In this document: positions 22,501-36,576 of the stretch, in pieces
Layout of the letters: each line of letters opens with the position of its first letter
Position numbering within the stretch: the stretch's first letter is position 1
Assembly: GCF_032854445.1 (NCBI RefSeq)
Contig: NW_027018118.1
Span: 1 to 64,000 of the forward strand
Source: Liolophura sinensis
Lineage: Eukaryota > Mollusca > Polyplacophora > Chitonida > Chitonidae
Direction: 5' to 3'
DNA: 64,000 bases
The notes under the pieces: model-generated
Told to the model about the DNA's origin: nothing
What the model saw: only the letters and a program-made list of their open reading frames with translations
The model's database searches: none
Translations under genes and position numbers: made by a program

Positions 22501-25500
22501 CTCCAGCTGTTGAAAAATTGCAAATTTCCTTGGTTTCCATGGAGTAAGAGCAGTTGCTGGGCACGTGATCTTGACATCAATGATTATTCATTTGTGGCTA
22601 CAGCCACAAGTATTGGTCGGAGAGCAACGCGGTTTGCACCATTCGATTTCTCGTCAAAAAATACGTCGGATTAGCCTCTTACCAGCAGCATTGGAACAGT
22701 TTTTCTACTTTTGGATTTTTGCCTGGTCTTTTTGCGAATTGAAATCGGCTACATTAACTATGTACAATCGCGACTGGTCATTACTATATTCAACTTTTCA
22801 TTATAAGTTATGTGCCCTTCGGTAGCCCAGACGACGTCAAATCTTTGGGCCAAGCCCATTTAACTCACCCAGCAAATGTCTTACTTCTAAGTCGAAGACA
22901 AACTCAATGTCTTTATCTACATGTAGAAAAACCACACCATTTGTATATAAAAAAAACACAAGGTACTTGATACAGTCCGCTGTAAAAAGTACAATTGAAC
23001 ACTGACCCACATCAATAAGGTGCCAAAAGATGCGCAATTGGGCCAGGCATCTCCAGCTGTTGAAAAATTGCAAATTTCCTTGGTTTCCATGGAGTAAGAG
23101 CCGTTGCTGGGCACGTGATCTTGACATCAATGATTATTCATTTGTGGCTACAGCCAAAAGTATTGGTCGGAGAGCAACGCGGTTTGCACCATTCGATTTC
23201 TCGTCAAAAAATACGTCGGATTAGCCTCTTACCAGCAGCATTGGAACAGTTTTTCTACTTTTGGATTTTTGCCTGGTCTTTTTGCGAATTGAAATTGGCT
23301 ACATTAACTATGTACAATCGCGACTGGTCATTACTATATTCAACTTTTCATTATAAGTTATGTGCCCTTCGGTAGCCCAGACAACGTCAAATCTTTGGGC
23401 CAAGCCCATTTAACTCACCCAGCAAATGTCTTACTTCTAAGTCGAAGACAAACTCAATGTCTTTATCTACATGTAGAAAAACCACACCATTTGTATATAA
23501 AAAAAACACAAGGTACTTGATACAGTCCGCTGTAAAAAGGACAATTGAACACTGACCCACATCAATAAGGTGCCAAAAGATGCGCAATTGGGCCAGGCAT
23601 CTCCAGCTGTTGAAAAAATTGCAAATTTCCTTGGTTTCCATGGAGTAAGAGCCGTTGCTGGGCACGTGATCTTGACATCAATGATTATTCATTTGTGGCT
23701 ATAGCCAAAAGTATTGGTCGGAGAGCAACGCGGTTTGCACCATTCGATTTCTCGTCAAAAAATACGTCGGATTAGCCTCTTACCTGCAGCATTGGAACAG
23801 TTTTTCTACTTTTGGATTTTTGCCAGGTCTTTTTGCTAATTGAAATGGGCTACATTAACTATGTACAATCGCGACTGGTCATTACTATATTCAACTTTTC
23901 ATTATAAGTTATGTGCCCTTCGGTAGCCCAGACGACGTCAAATCTTTGGGCAAAGCCCATTTAACTCACCCAGCAGTTGTCTTACTTCTAAGTCGAAGAC
24001 AAACTCAATGTCTTTATCTACATGTAGAAAAACCACAATATTTGTATATAAAAAAAACACAAGGTACTTGATACAGTCCGCTGTAAAAAGGACAATTGAA
24101 CACTGACCCACATCAATAAGGTGCCAAAAGATGCGCAATTGGGCCAGGCATCTCCAGCTGTTGAAAAATTGCAAATTTCCTTGGTTTCCATGGAGTAAGA
24201 CCCGTTGCTGGGCACGTGATCTTGACATCAATGATTATTCATTTGTGGCTACAGCCAAAAGTATTGGTCGGAGAGCAACGCGGTTTGCACCATTCGATTT
24301 CTCGTCAAAAAATACGTCGGATTAGCCTCTTACCAGCAGCATTTTAACAGTTTTTCCACTTTTGGATTTTTGCCTGGTATTTTTTCTAATTGAAATCGGC
24401 TACATTAACTATGTACAATCGCGACTGGTCATTACTATATTCAACTTTTCATTATAAGTTATGTGCCCTTCGGTAGCCCAGACGACGTCAAATCTTTGGG
24501 CCAAGCCCATTTAACTCACCCAGCAAATGTCTTACTTCTAAGTCGAAGACAAACTCAATGTCTTTATCTACATGTAGAAAAACCACACCATTTGTATATA
24601 AAAAAAACACAAGGTACATGATAAAGTCTGATGTAAAAAGTACAATTGAACACTGACCCACATCAATAAGGTGCCAAAAGATGCGCAATTGGGCCAGGCA
24701 TCTCCAGCTGTTGAAAAATTGCAAATTTCCTTGGTTTCCATGGAGTAAGAGCCGTTGCTGGGCACGTGATCTTGACATCAATGATTATTCATTTGTGGCT
24801 ACAGCCAAAAGTATTGGTCGGAGAGCAACGCGGTTTGCACCATTCGATTTCTCGTCAAAAAATACGTCGGATTAGCCTCTTACCAGCAGCATTGGAACAG
24901 TTTTTCCACTTTTGGATTTTTGCCAGGTCTTTTTGCTAATTGAAATCGGCTACATTAACTATGTACAATCGCGACTGGTCATTACTATATTCAACTTTTC
25001 ATTATAAGTTATGTGGCCTTCGGTAGCCCAGACGACGTCAAATCTTTGGGCCAAGCCCATTTAACTCACCCAGCAAATGTCTCACTTCTAAGTCGAAGAC
25101 AAACTCAATGTCTTTATCTACATGTAGAAAAACCACACCATTTGTATATAAAAAAAACACAAGGTACATGATAAAGTTTGATGTAAAAAGTACAATTGAA
25201 CACTGACCCACATCAATAAGGTGCCAAAAGATGCGCAATTGGGCCAGGCATCTCCAGCTGTTGAAAAATTGCAAATTTCCTTGGTTTCCATGGAGTAAGA
25301 GCCGTTGCTGGGCACGTGATCTTGACATCAATGATTATTCATTTGTGGCTACAGCCAAAAGTATTGGTCGGAGAGCAACGCGGTTTGCACCATTCGATTT
25401 CTCGTCAAAAAATACGTCGGATTAGCCTCTTACCAGCAGCATTGGAACAGTTTTTCTACTTTTGGATTTTTGCCTGGTCTTTTTGCGAATTGAAATCGGC

Positions 25501-28339
25501 TACATTAACTATGTACAATCGCGACTGGTCATTACTATATTCAACTTTTCATTATAAGTTATGTGCCCTTCGGTAGCCCAGACGACGTCAAATCTTTGGG
25601 CCAAGCCCATTTAACTCACCCAGCAAATGTCTTACTTCTAAGTCGAAGACAAACTCAATGTCTTTATCTACATGTAGAAAAACCACACCATTTCTATATA
25701 AAAAAAACACAAGGTACTTGATACAGTCCGCTGTAAAAAGTACAATTGAACACTGACCCACATCAATAAGGTGCCAAAAGATGCGCAATTGGGCCAGGCA
25801 TCTCCAGCTGTTGAAAAATTGCAAATTTCCTTGGTTTCCATGGAGTAAGAGCCGTTGCTGGGCACGTGATCTTGACATCAATGATTATTCATTTGTGGCT
25901 ACAGCCAAAAGTATTGGTCGGAGAGCAACGCGGTTTGCACCATTCGATTTCTCGTCAAAAAATACGTCGGATTAGCCTCTTACCAGCAGCATTGGAACAG
26001 TTTTTCTACTTTTGGATTTTTGCCTGGTCTTTTTGCGAATTGAAATTGGCTACATTAACTATGTACAATCGCGACTGGTCATTACTATATTCAACTTTTC
26101 ATTATAAGTTATGTGCCCTTCGGTAGCCCAGACAACGTCAAATCTTTGGGCCAAGCCCATTTAACTCACCCAGCAAATGTCTTACTTCTAAGTCGAAGAC
26201 AATCTCAATGTCTTTATCTACATGTAGAAAAACCACACCATTTGTATATAAAAAAAACACAAGGTACTTGATACAGTCCGCTGTAAAAAGGACAATTGAA
26301 CACTGACCCACATCAATAAGGTGCCAAAAGATGCGCAATTGGGCCAGGCATCTCCAGCTGTTGAAAAAATTGCAAATTTCCTTGGTTTCCATGGAGTAAG
26401 AGCCGTTGCTGGGCACGTGATCTTGACATCAATGATTATTCATTTGTGGCTATAGCCAAAAGTATTGGTCGGAGAGCAACGCGGTTTGCACCATTCGATT
26501 TCTCGTCAAAAAATACGTCGGATTAGCCTCTTACCTGCAGCATTGGAACAGTTTTTCCACTTTTGGATTTTTGCCAGGTCTTTTTGCTAATTGAAATCGG
26601 CTACATTAACTATGTACAATCGCGACTGGTCATTACTATATTCAACTTTTCATTATAAGTTATGTGGCCTTCGGTAGCCCAGACGACGTCAAATCTTTGG
26701 GCCAAGCCCATTTAACTCACCCAGCAAATGTCTTACTTCTAAGTCGAAGACAAACTCAATGTCTTTACCTACATGTAGAAAAACCAAACCATTTGTATAT
26801 AAAAAAAACACAAGGTACTTGATACAGTCCGCTGTAAAAAGTACAATTGAACACTGACCCACATCAATAAGGTGCCAAAAGATGCGCAATTGGGCCAGGC
26901 ATCTCCAGCTGTTGAAAAATTGCAAATTTCCTTGGTTTCCATGGAGTAAGAGCAGTTGCTGGGCACGTGATCTTGACATCAATGATTATTCATTTGTGGC
27001 TACAGCCAAAAGTATTGGTCGGAGAGCAACGCGGTTTGCACCATTCGATTTCTCGTCAAAAAATACGTCGGATTAGCCTCTTACCAGCAGCATTGGAACA
27101 GTTTTTCTACTTTTGTATTTTTGCCTGGTCTTTTTGCGAATTGAAATCGGCTACATTAACTATGTACAATCGCGACTGGTCATTACTATATTCAACTTTT
27201 CATTATAAGTTATGTGCCCTTCGGTAGCCCAGACAACGTCAAATCTTTGGGCCAAGCCCATTTAACTCACCCAGCAAATGTCTTACTTCTAAGTCGAAGA
27301 CAAACTCAATGTCTTTATCTACATGTAGAAAAACCACACCATTTGTATATAAAAAAAACACAAGGTACTTGATACAGTCCGCTGTAAAAAGGACAATTGA
27401 ACACTGACCCACATCAATAAGGTGCCAAAAGATGCGCAATTGGGCCAGGCATCTCCAGCTGTTGAAAAAATTGCAAATTTCCTTGGTTTCCATGGAGTAA
27501 GAGCCGTTGCTGGGCACGTGATCTTGACATCAATGATTATTCATTTGTGGCTATAGCCAAAAGTATTGGTCGGAGAGCAACGCGGTTTGCACCATTCGAT
27601 TTCTCGTCAAAAAATACGTCGGATTAGCCTCTTACCAGCAGCATTGGAACAGTTTTTCCACTTTTGGATTTTTGCCAGGTCTTTTTGCTAATTGAAATCG
27701 GCTACATTAACTATGTACAATCGCGACTGGTCATTACTATATTCAACTTTTCATTATAAGTTATGTGGCCTTCGGTAGCCCAGACGACGTCAAATCTTTG
27801 GGCCAAGCCCATTTAACTCACCCAGCAAATGTCTTACTTCTAAGTCGAAGACAAACTCAATGTCTTTATCTACATGTAGAAAAACCAAACCATTTGTATA
27901 TAAAAAAAACACAAGGCACTTGATACAGTCCGCTGTAAAAAGTACAATTGAACACTGACCCACATCAATAAGGTGCCAAAAGATTCGCAATTGGGCCAGG
28001 CATCTCCAGCTGTTGAAAAATTGCAAATTTCCTTGGTTTCCATGGAGTAAGAGCCGTTGCTGGGCACGTGATCTTGACATCAATGATTATTCATTTGTGG
28101 CTACAGCCAAAAGTATTGGTCGGAGAGCAACGCGGTTTGCACCATTCGATTTCTCGTCAAAAAATACGTCGGATTAGCCTCTTACCAGCAGCATTGGAAC
28201 AGTTTTTCCACTTTTGGATTTTTGCCTGGTCTTTTTGCTAATTGAAATCGGCTACATTAACTATGTACAATCGCGACTGGTCATTACTATATTCAACTTT
28301 TCATTATAAGTTATGTGGCCTTCGGTAGCCCAGACGACG
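19552..28339. repeat. Mosaic segment of 16 monomers between the two long blocks
   Basis: No single higher-order period runs through this stretch. Pieces match other places: 20102-21736 resembles 15719-17351 and 31092-32726; the pair 22837-23937 (GAAATTGGC with GACAACGTC, then TTGAAAAAATTG with GCTATAGCC) recurs at 25588-26688 and resembles 14618-15718; 21737 resembles 18452; 27239-27790 resembles 15168-15719. Units at 24488 and 25038 share a private cluster of changes. This looks like repeated short exchanges and conversion. Confidence 0.8.
20653..21186. repeat. Monomer with templated 24-to-8-bp replacement (copy 2)
   Basis: The same replacement is present (AAAAGTAC at 20817-20824) in a 534-bp unit with CTTGATCT. 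It is flanked, like the unit at 16268, by a GTGG/CATTCAATT unit on the left and an AGCTATTG unit on the right. The three-unit block 20102-21736 is therefore related to 15719-17351. Confidence 0.95.
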
Positions 28340-31300
28340 TCAAATCTTTGGGCCAAGCCCATTTAACTCACCCAGCAAATGTCTCACTTCTAAGTCGAAG
28401 ACAAACTCAATGTCTTTATCTACATGTAGAAAAACCACACCATTTGTATATAAAAAAAACACAAGGTACTTGATACAGTCCGCTGTAAAAAGTACAATTG
28501 AACACTGACCCACATCAATAAGGTGCCAAAAGATGCGCAATTGGGCCAGGCATCTCCAGCTGTTGAAAAATTGCAAATTTCCTTGGTTTCCATGGAGTAA
28601 GAGCCGTTGCTGGGCACGTGATCTTGACATCAATGGTTATTCATTTGTGGCTACAGCCAAAAGTATTGGTCGGAGAGCAACGCGGTTTGCACCATTCGAT
28701 TTCTCGTCAAAAAATACGTCGGATTAGCCTCTTACTAGCAGCTTTGGAACAGTTTTTCTACTTTTGGATTTTTGCCTGGTCTTTTTGCTAACTGAATTCG
28801 GCTACATTAACTATGTACAATCGCGACTGGTCATTACTATATTCAACTTTTCATTATAAGTTATGTGCCCTTCGGTACCCCAGACGACGTCAAATCTTTG
28901 GGCCAAGCCCATTTAACTCACCCAGCACTTGTCTTACTTCTAAGTCTAGGACAAACTCAATGTCTTTATCTACAAGTAGAAAAACCACACCATTTGTATA
29001 TAAAAAATACACAAGGTACTTGATACAGTCCGCTGTAAAAAGTACAATTGAACACTGACCCACATCAATAAGGTGCCAAAAGATGCGCAATTGGGCCAGG
29101 CATCTCCAGCTGTTGAAAAATTGCAAATTTCCTTGGTTTCCATGGAGTAAGAGCCGTTGCTGGGCACGTGATCTTGACATCAATGATTATTCATTTGTGG
29201 CTACAGCCAAAAGTATTGGTCGGAGAGCAACGCGGTTTGCACCATTCGATTTCTCGTCAAAAAATACGTCGGATTAGCCTCTTACCAGCAGCATTGGAAC
29301 AATTTTTCCACTTTTGGATTTTTGCCTGGTCTTTTTGCTAATTGAAATCGGCTACATTAACTATGTACAATCGCGAGTGGTCATTACTATATTCAACTTT
29401 TCATTATAAGTTATGTGGCCTTCGGTAGCCCAGACGACGTCAAATCTTTGGGCCAAGCCCATTTAACTCACCCAGCAAATGTCTCACTTCTAAGTCGAAG
29501 ACAAACTCAATGTCTTTATCTACATGTAGAAAAACCACACCATTTGTATATAAAAAAAACCACAAGGTACTTGATACAGTCCGCTGTAAAAAGTACAATT
29601 GAACACTGACCCACATCAATAAGGTGCCAAAAGATGCGCAATTGGGCCAGGCATCTCCAGCTGTTGAAAAATTGCAAATTTCCTTGGTTTCCATGGAGTA
29701 AGAGCAGTTGCTGGGCACGTCATCTTGACATCAATGATTATTCATTTGTGGCTACAGCCAAAAGTATTGGTCGTAGAGCAACGCGGTTTGCACCATTCGA
29801 TTTCTCGTCAAAAAATACGTCGGATTAGCCTCTTACCAGCAGCATTGGAACAGTTTTTCTACTTTTGGATTTTTGCCTGGTCTTTTTGCGAATTGAAATC
29901 GGCTACATTAACTATGTACAATCGCGACTGGTCATTACTATATTCAACTTTTCATTATAAGTTATGTGCCCTTCGGTAGCCCAGACGACGTCAAATCTTT
30001 GGGCCAAGCCCATTTAACTCACCCAGCAAATGTCTTACTTCTAAGTCGAAGACAAACTCAATGTCTTTATCTACATGTAGAAAAACCACACCATTTGTAT
30101 ATAAAAAAAACACAAGGTACTTGATACAGTCCGCTGTAAAAAGTACAATTGAACACTGACCCACATCAATAAGGTGCCAAAAGATGCGCAATTGGGCCAG
30201 GCATCTCCAGCTGTTGAAAAATTGCAAATTTCCTTGGTTTCCATGGAGTAAGAGCCGTTGCTGGGCACGTGATCTTGACATCAATGATTATTCATTTGTG
30301 GCTACAGCCAAAAGTATTGGTCGGAGAGCAACGCGGTTTGCACCATTCGATTTCTCGTCAAAAAATACGTCGGATTAGCCTCTTACCAGCAGCATTGGAA
30401 CAGTTTTTCTACTTTTGGATTTTTGCCAGGTCTTTTTGCGAATTGAAATTGGCTACATTAACTATGTACAATCGCGACTGGTCATTACTATATTCAACTT
30501 TTCATTATAAGTTATGTGCCCTTCGGTAGCCCAGACAACGTCAAATCTTTGGGCCAAGCCCATTTAACTCACCCAGCAAATGTCTTACTTCTAAGTCGAA
30601 GACAAACTCAATGTCTTTATCTACATGTAGAAAAACCACACCATTTGTATATAAAAAAAACACAAGGTACTTGATACAGTCCGCTGTAAAAAGGACAATT
30701 GAACACTGACCCACATCAATAAGGTGCCAAAAGATGCGCAATTGGGCCAGGCATCTCCAGCTGTTGAAAAAATTGCAAATTTCCTTGGTTTCCATGGAGT
30801 AAGAGCCGTTGCTGGGCACGTGATCTTGACATCAATGATTATTCATTTGTGGCTATAGCCAAAAGTATTGGTCGGAGAGCAACGCGGTTTGCACCATTCG
30901 ATTTCTCGTCAAAAAATACGTCGGATTAGCCTCTTACCAGCAGCATTGGAACAGTTTTTCCACTTTTGGACTTTTGCCAGGTCTTTTTGCTAATTGAAAT
31001 CGGCTACATTAACTATGTACAATCGCGACTGGTCATTACTATATTCAACTTTTCATTATAAGTTATGTGGCCTTCGGTAGCCCAGACGACGTCAAATCTT
31101 TGGGCCAAGCCCATTTAACTCACCCAGCAAATGTCTTACTTCTAAGTCGAAGACAAACTCAATGTCTTTATCTACATGTAGAAAAACCAAACCATTTGTA
31201 TATAAAAAAAAACACAAGGCACTTGATACAGTCCGCTGTAAAAAGTACAATTGAACACTGACCCACATCAATAAGGTGCCAAAAGATGCGCAATTGGGCC

Positions 31301-34300
31301 AGGCATCTCCAGCTGTTGAAAAATTGCAAATTTCCTTGGTTTCCATGGAGTAAGAGCCGTTGCTGGGCACGTGATCTTGACATCAATGATTATTCATTTG
31401 TGGCTACAGCCAAAAGTATTGGTCGGAGAGCAACGTGGTTTGCACCATTCAATTTCTCGTCAAAAAATACGTCGGATTAGCCTCTTACCAGCAGCATTGG
31501 AACAGTTTTTCCACTTTTGGATTTTTGCCTGGTATTTTTTCTAATTGAAATCGGCTACATTAACTATGTACAATCGCGACTGGTCATTACTATATTCAAC
31601 TTTTCATTATAAGTTATGTGCCCTTCGGTAGCCCAGACGACGTCAAATCTTTGGGCCAAGCCCATTTAACTCACCCAGCAGTTGTCTTACTTCTAAGTCG
31701 AAGACAAACTCAATGTCTTGATCTACATGTAGAAAAACCACACCATTTGTATATAAAAAAAACACAAGGTACTTGATACAGTCCGCTGTAAAAAGTACAA
31801 TTGAACAAAAGTACAAAAGATGCGCAATTGGGCCAGGCATCTCCAGCTGTTGAAAAATTGCAAATTTCCTTGGTTTCCATGGAGTAAGAGCAGTTGCTGG
31901 GCACGTGATCTTGACATCAATGATTATTCATTTGTGGCTACAGCCAAAAGTATTGGTCGGAGAGCAACGCGGTTTGCACCATTCGATTTCTCGTCAAAAA
32001 ATACGTCGGATTATCCTGTTACCAGCAGCATTGGAACAGTTTTTCCACTTTTGGATTTTTGCCTGGTATTTTTTCTAATTGAAATCGGCTACATTAACTA
32101 TGTACAATCGCGACTGGTCATTACTATATTCAACTTTTCATTATAAGTTATGTGCCCTTCGGTAGCCCAGATGACGTCAAATCTTTGGGCCAAGCCCATT
32201 TAACTCACCCAGCAAATGTCTTACTTCTAAGTCGAAGACAAACTCAATGTCTTTATCTACATGTAGAAAAACCACACCATTTGTATATAAAAAAAACACA
32301 AGGTACTTGATACAGTCCGCTGTAAAAAGTACAATTGAACACTGACCCACATCAATAAGGTGCCAAAAGATGCGCAATTGGGCCAGGCATCTCCAGCTAT
32401 TGAAAAATTGCAAATTTCCTTGGTTTCCATGGAGTAAGAGCCGTTGCTGGGCACGTGATCTTGACATCAATGATTATTCATTTGTGGCTACAGCCAAAAG
32501 TATTGGTCGGAGAGCAACGTGGTTTGCACCATTCGATTTCTCGTCAAAAAATACGTCGGATTAGCCTCTTACCAGCAGCATTGGAACAGTTTTTCCACTT
32601 TTGGATTTTTGCCTGGTATTTTTTCTAATTGAAATCGGCTACATTAACTATGTACAATCGCGACTGGTCATTACTATATTCAACTTTTCATTATAAGTTA
32701 TGTGCCCTTCGGTAGCCCAGACGACGTCAAATCTTTGGGCCAAGCCCATTTAACTCACCCAGCAGTTGTCTTACTTCTAAGTCGAAGACAAACTCAATGT
32801 CTTTATCTACATGTAGAAAAACCAAACCATTTGTATATAAAAAAAACACAAGGTACTTGATACAGTCCGCTGTAAAAAGTACAATTGAACACTGACCCAC
32901 ATCAATAAGGTGCCAAAAGATGCGCAATTGGGCCAGGCATCTCCAGCTGTTGAAAAATTGCAAATTTCCTTGGTTTCCATGGAGTAAGAGCCGTTGCTGG
33001 GCACGTGATCTTGACATCAATGATTATTCATTTGTGGCTACAACCAAAAGTATTGGTCGGAGAGCAACGCGGTTTGCACCATTCGATTTCTCGTCAAAAA
33101 ATACGTCGGATTAGCCTCTTACCAGCAGCATTGGAACAGTTTTTCCACTTTTGGATTTTTGTCTGGTCTTTTTGCGAATTGAAATCGGCTACATTAACTA
33201 TGTACAATCGCGACTGGTCATTACTATATTCAACTTTTCATTATAAGTTATGTGCCCTTCGGTAGCCCAGAAGACGTCAAATCTTTGGGCCAAGCCCATT
33301 TAACTCACCCAGCAGTTGTCTTACTTCTAAGTCGAAGACAAACTCAATGTCTTTATCTACATGTAGAAAAACCACACCATTTGTATATAAAAAGAACACA
33401 AGGTACTTGATACAGTCCGCTGTAAAAAGTACAATTGAACACTGACCCACATCAATAAGGTGCCAAAAGATGCGCAATTGGGTCAGGCATCTCCAGCTGT
33501 TGAAAAATTGCAAATTTCCTTGGTTTCCATGGAGTAAGAGCCGTTGCTGGGCACGTGATCTTGACATCAATGATTATTCATTTGTGGCTACAGCCAAAAG
33601 TATTGGTCGGAGAGCAACGCGGTTTGCACCATTCGATTTCTCGTCAAAAAATACGTCGGATTAGACTCTTACCAGCAGCATTGGAACAGTTTTTCCACTT
33701 TTGGATTTTTGCCTGGTATTTTTTCTAATTGAAATCGGCTACATTAACTATGTACAATCGCGACTGGTCATTACTATATTCAACTTTTCATTATAAGTTA
33801 TGTGCCCTTCGGTAGCCCAGACGACGTCAAATCTTTGGGCAAAGCCCATTTAACTCACCCAGCAGTTGTCTTACTTCTAAGTCGAAGACAAACTCAATGT
33901 CTTTATCTACATGTAGAAAAACCAAACCATTTGTATATAAAAAAAACACAAGGTACTTGATACAGTCCGCTGTAAAAAGTACAATTGAACACTGACCCAC
34001 ATCAATAAGGTGCCAAAAGATGCGCAATTGGGCCAGGCATCTCCAGCTGTTGAAAAATTGCAAATTTCCTTGGTTTCCATGGAGTAAGAGCCGTTGCTGG
34101 GCACGTGATCTTGACATCAATGATTATTCATTTGTGGCTACAGCCAAAAGTATTGGTCGGAGAGCAACGCGGTTTGCACCATTCGATTTCTCGTCAAAAA
34201 ATACGTCGGATTAGCCTCTTACCAGCAGCATTAGAACAGTTTTTCTACTTTTGGATTTTTGCCTGGTCTTTTTGCGAATTGAAATCGGCTACATTAACTA

Positions 34301-34926
34301 TGTACAATCGCGACTGGTCATTACTATATTCAACTTTTCATTATAAGTTATGTGCCCTTCGGTAGCCCAGACGACGTCAAATCTTTGGGCCAAGCCCATT
34401 TAACTCACCCAGCAGTTGTCTTACTTCTAAGTCGAAGACAAACTCAATGTCTTTATCTACATGTAGAAAAACCACACCATTTGTATATAAAAAAAACACA
34501 AGGTACTTGATACAGTCCGCTGTAAAAAGTACAATTGAACACTGACCCACATCAATAAGGTGCCAAAAGATGCGCAATTGGGCCAGGCATCCCCAGCTGT
34601 TGAAAAATTGCAAATTTCCTTGGTTTCCATGGAGTAAGAGCCGTTGCTGGGCACGTGATCTTGACATCAATGATTATTCATTTGTGGCTACAGCCAAAAG
34701 TATTGGTCGGAGAGCAACGCGGTTTGCACCATTCGATTTCTCGTCAAAAAATACGTCGGATTAGCCTCTTACCAGCAGCATTGGAACAGTTTTTCCACTT
34801 TTGGATTTTTGCCTGGTATTTTTGCTAATTGAAATCGGCTACATTAACTATGTACAATCGCGACTGGTCATTACTATATTCAACTTTTCATTATAAGTTA
34901 TGTGCCCTTCGGTAGCCCAGACGACG
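28340..34926. repeat. Long block A, copy 2 (12 monomers)
   Basis: This is the cleaner copy of the block at 12966. Differences I noticed outside the patch include CACGTC in place of CACGTG near 29715, AAGGACAATT in place of AAGTACAATT near 30692, a longer A-tract near 31205, and AACCACACC in place of AACCAAACC near 31735. Copies are 28 monomers apart and are not adjacent, so this is either a very long higher-order period seen once or a segmental duplication inside the array. Confidence 0.92.
31643..32176. repeat. Monomer with templated 24-to-8-bp replacement (copy 3)
   Basis: This is the third copy of the 534-bp class (AAAAGTAC at 31807-31814). It lies 15,375 bp from the first as part of long block A and has the same neighbours and the same GGATTATCCTG marker. 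Confidence 0.95.
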
Positions 34927-36576
34927 TCAAATCTTTGGGCCAAGCCCATTTAACTCACCCAGCAAATGTCTTACTTCTAAGTCGAAGACAAACTCAATGT
35001 CTTTATCTACATGTAGAAAAACCACACCATTTGTATATAAAAAAAACACAAGGTACTTGATACAGTCCGCTGTAAAAAGTACAATTGAACACTGACCCAC
35101 ATCAATAAGGTGCCAAAAGATGCGCAATTGGGCCAGGCATCTCCAGCTGTTGAAAAATTGCAAATTTCCTTGGTTTCCATGGAGTAAGAGCAGTTGCTGG
35201 GCACGTGATCTTGATATCAATGATTATTCATTTGTGGCTACAGCCAAAAGTATTGGTCGGAGAGCAACGCGGTTTGCACCATTCGATTTCTCGTCAAAAA
35301 ATACGTCGGATTAGCCTCTTACCAGCAGCATTGGAACAGTTTTTCCACTTTTGGATTTTTGCCTGGTATTTTTTCTAATTGAAATCGGCTACATTAACTA
35401 TGTACAATCGCGACTGGTCATTACTATATTCAACTTTTCATTATAAGTTATGTGCCCTTCGGTAGCCCAGACGACGTCAAATCTTTGGGCCAAGCCCATT
35501 TAACTCACCCAGCAAATGTCTTACTTCTAAGTCGAAGACAAACTCAATGTCTTTATCTACATGTAGAAAAACCACACCATTTGTATATAAAAAAAACACA
35601 AGGTACTTGATACAGTCCGCTGTAAAAAGTACAATTGAACACTGACCCACATCAATAAGGTGCCAAAAGAAGCGCAATTGGGCCAGGCATCTCCAGCTGT
35701 TGAAAAATTGCAAATTTCCTTGGTTTCCATGGAGTAAGAGCAGTTGCTGGGCACGTGATCTTGATATCAATGATTATTCATTTGTGGCTACAGCCAAAAG
35801 TATTGGTCGGAGAGCAACGCGGTTTGCACCATTCGATTTCTCGTCAAAAAATACGTCGGATTAGCCTCTTACCAGCAGCATTGGAACAGTTTTTCCACTT
35901 TTGGATTTTTGCCTGGTCTTTTTGCTAATTGAAATCGGCTACATTAACTATGTACAATCGCGACTGGTCATTACTATATTCAACTTTTCAATATAAGTTA
36001 TGTGCCCTTCGGTAGCCCAGACGACGTCAAATCTTTGGGCCAAGCCCATTTAACTCACCCAGCAGTTGTCTTACTTCTAAGTCGAAGACAATCTCAATGT
36101 CTTTATCTACATGTAGAAAAACCACACCATTTGTATATAAAAAAAACACAAGGTACTTGATACAGTCCGCTGTAAAAAGTACAATTGAACACTGACCCAC
36201 ATCAATAAGGTGCCAAAAGATGCGCAATGGGACCAGGCATCTCCAGCTGTTGAAAAATTGCAAATTTCCTTGGTTTCCATGGAGTAAGAGCCGTTGCTGG
36301 GCACGTGATCTTGACATCAATGATTATTCATTTGTGGCTACAGCCAAAAGTATTGGTCGGAGAGCAACGCGGTTTGCACCATTCGATTTCTCGTCAAAAA
36401 ATACGTCGGATTAGCCTCTTACCAGCAGCATTAGAACAGTTTTTCTACTTTTGGATTTTTGCCTGGTCTTTTTGCGAATTGAAATCGGCTACATTAACTA
36501 TGTACAATCGCGACTGGTCATTACTATATTCAACTTTTCATTATAAGTTATGTGCCCTTCGGTAGCCCAGACGACG
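34377..36576. repeat. 4-monomer tandem duplication, copy 1 (2.2 kb)
   Basis: Units at 34377 (CATCCCCAG), 34927 (AGCAGTTGC with GATATC), 35477 (AGAAGCGC, and CAATATAAG near 35988) and 36027 (ACAATCTC, AATGGGACC) recur in the same order 2,200-2,201 bp downstream. The last unit ends with CATTAGAAC and CTTTTTGCG, as does the unit before the block (33827). This places the unequal exchange inside 36027-36576, between about 36,231 and 36,429. Confidence 0.92.
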
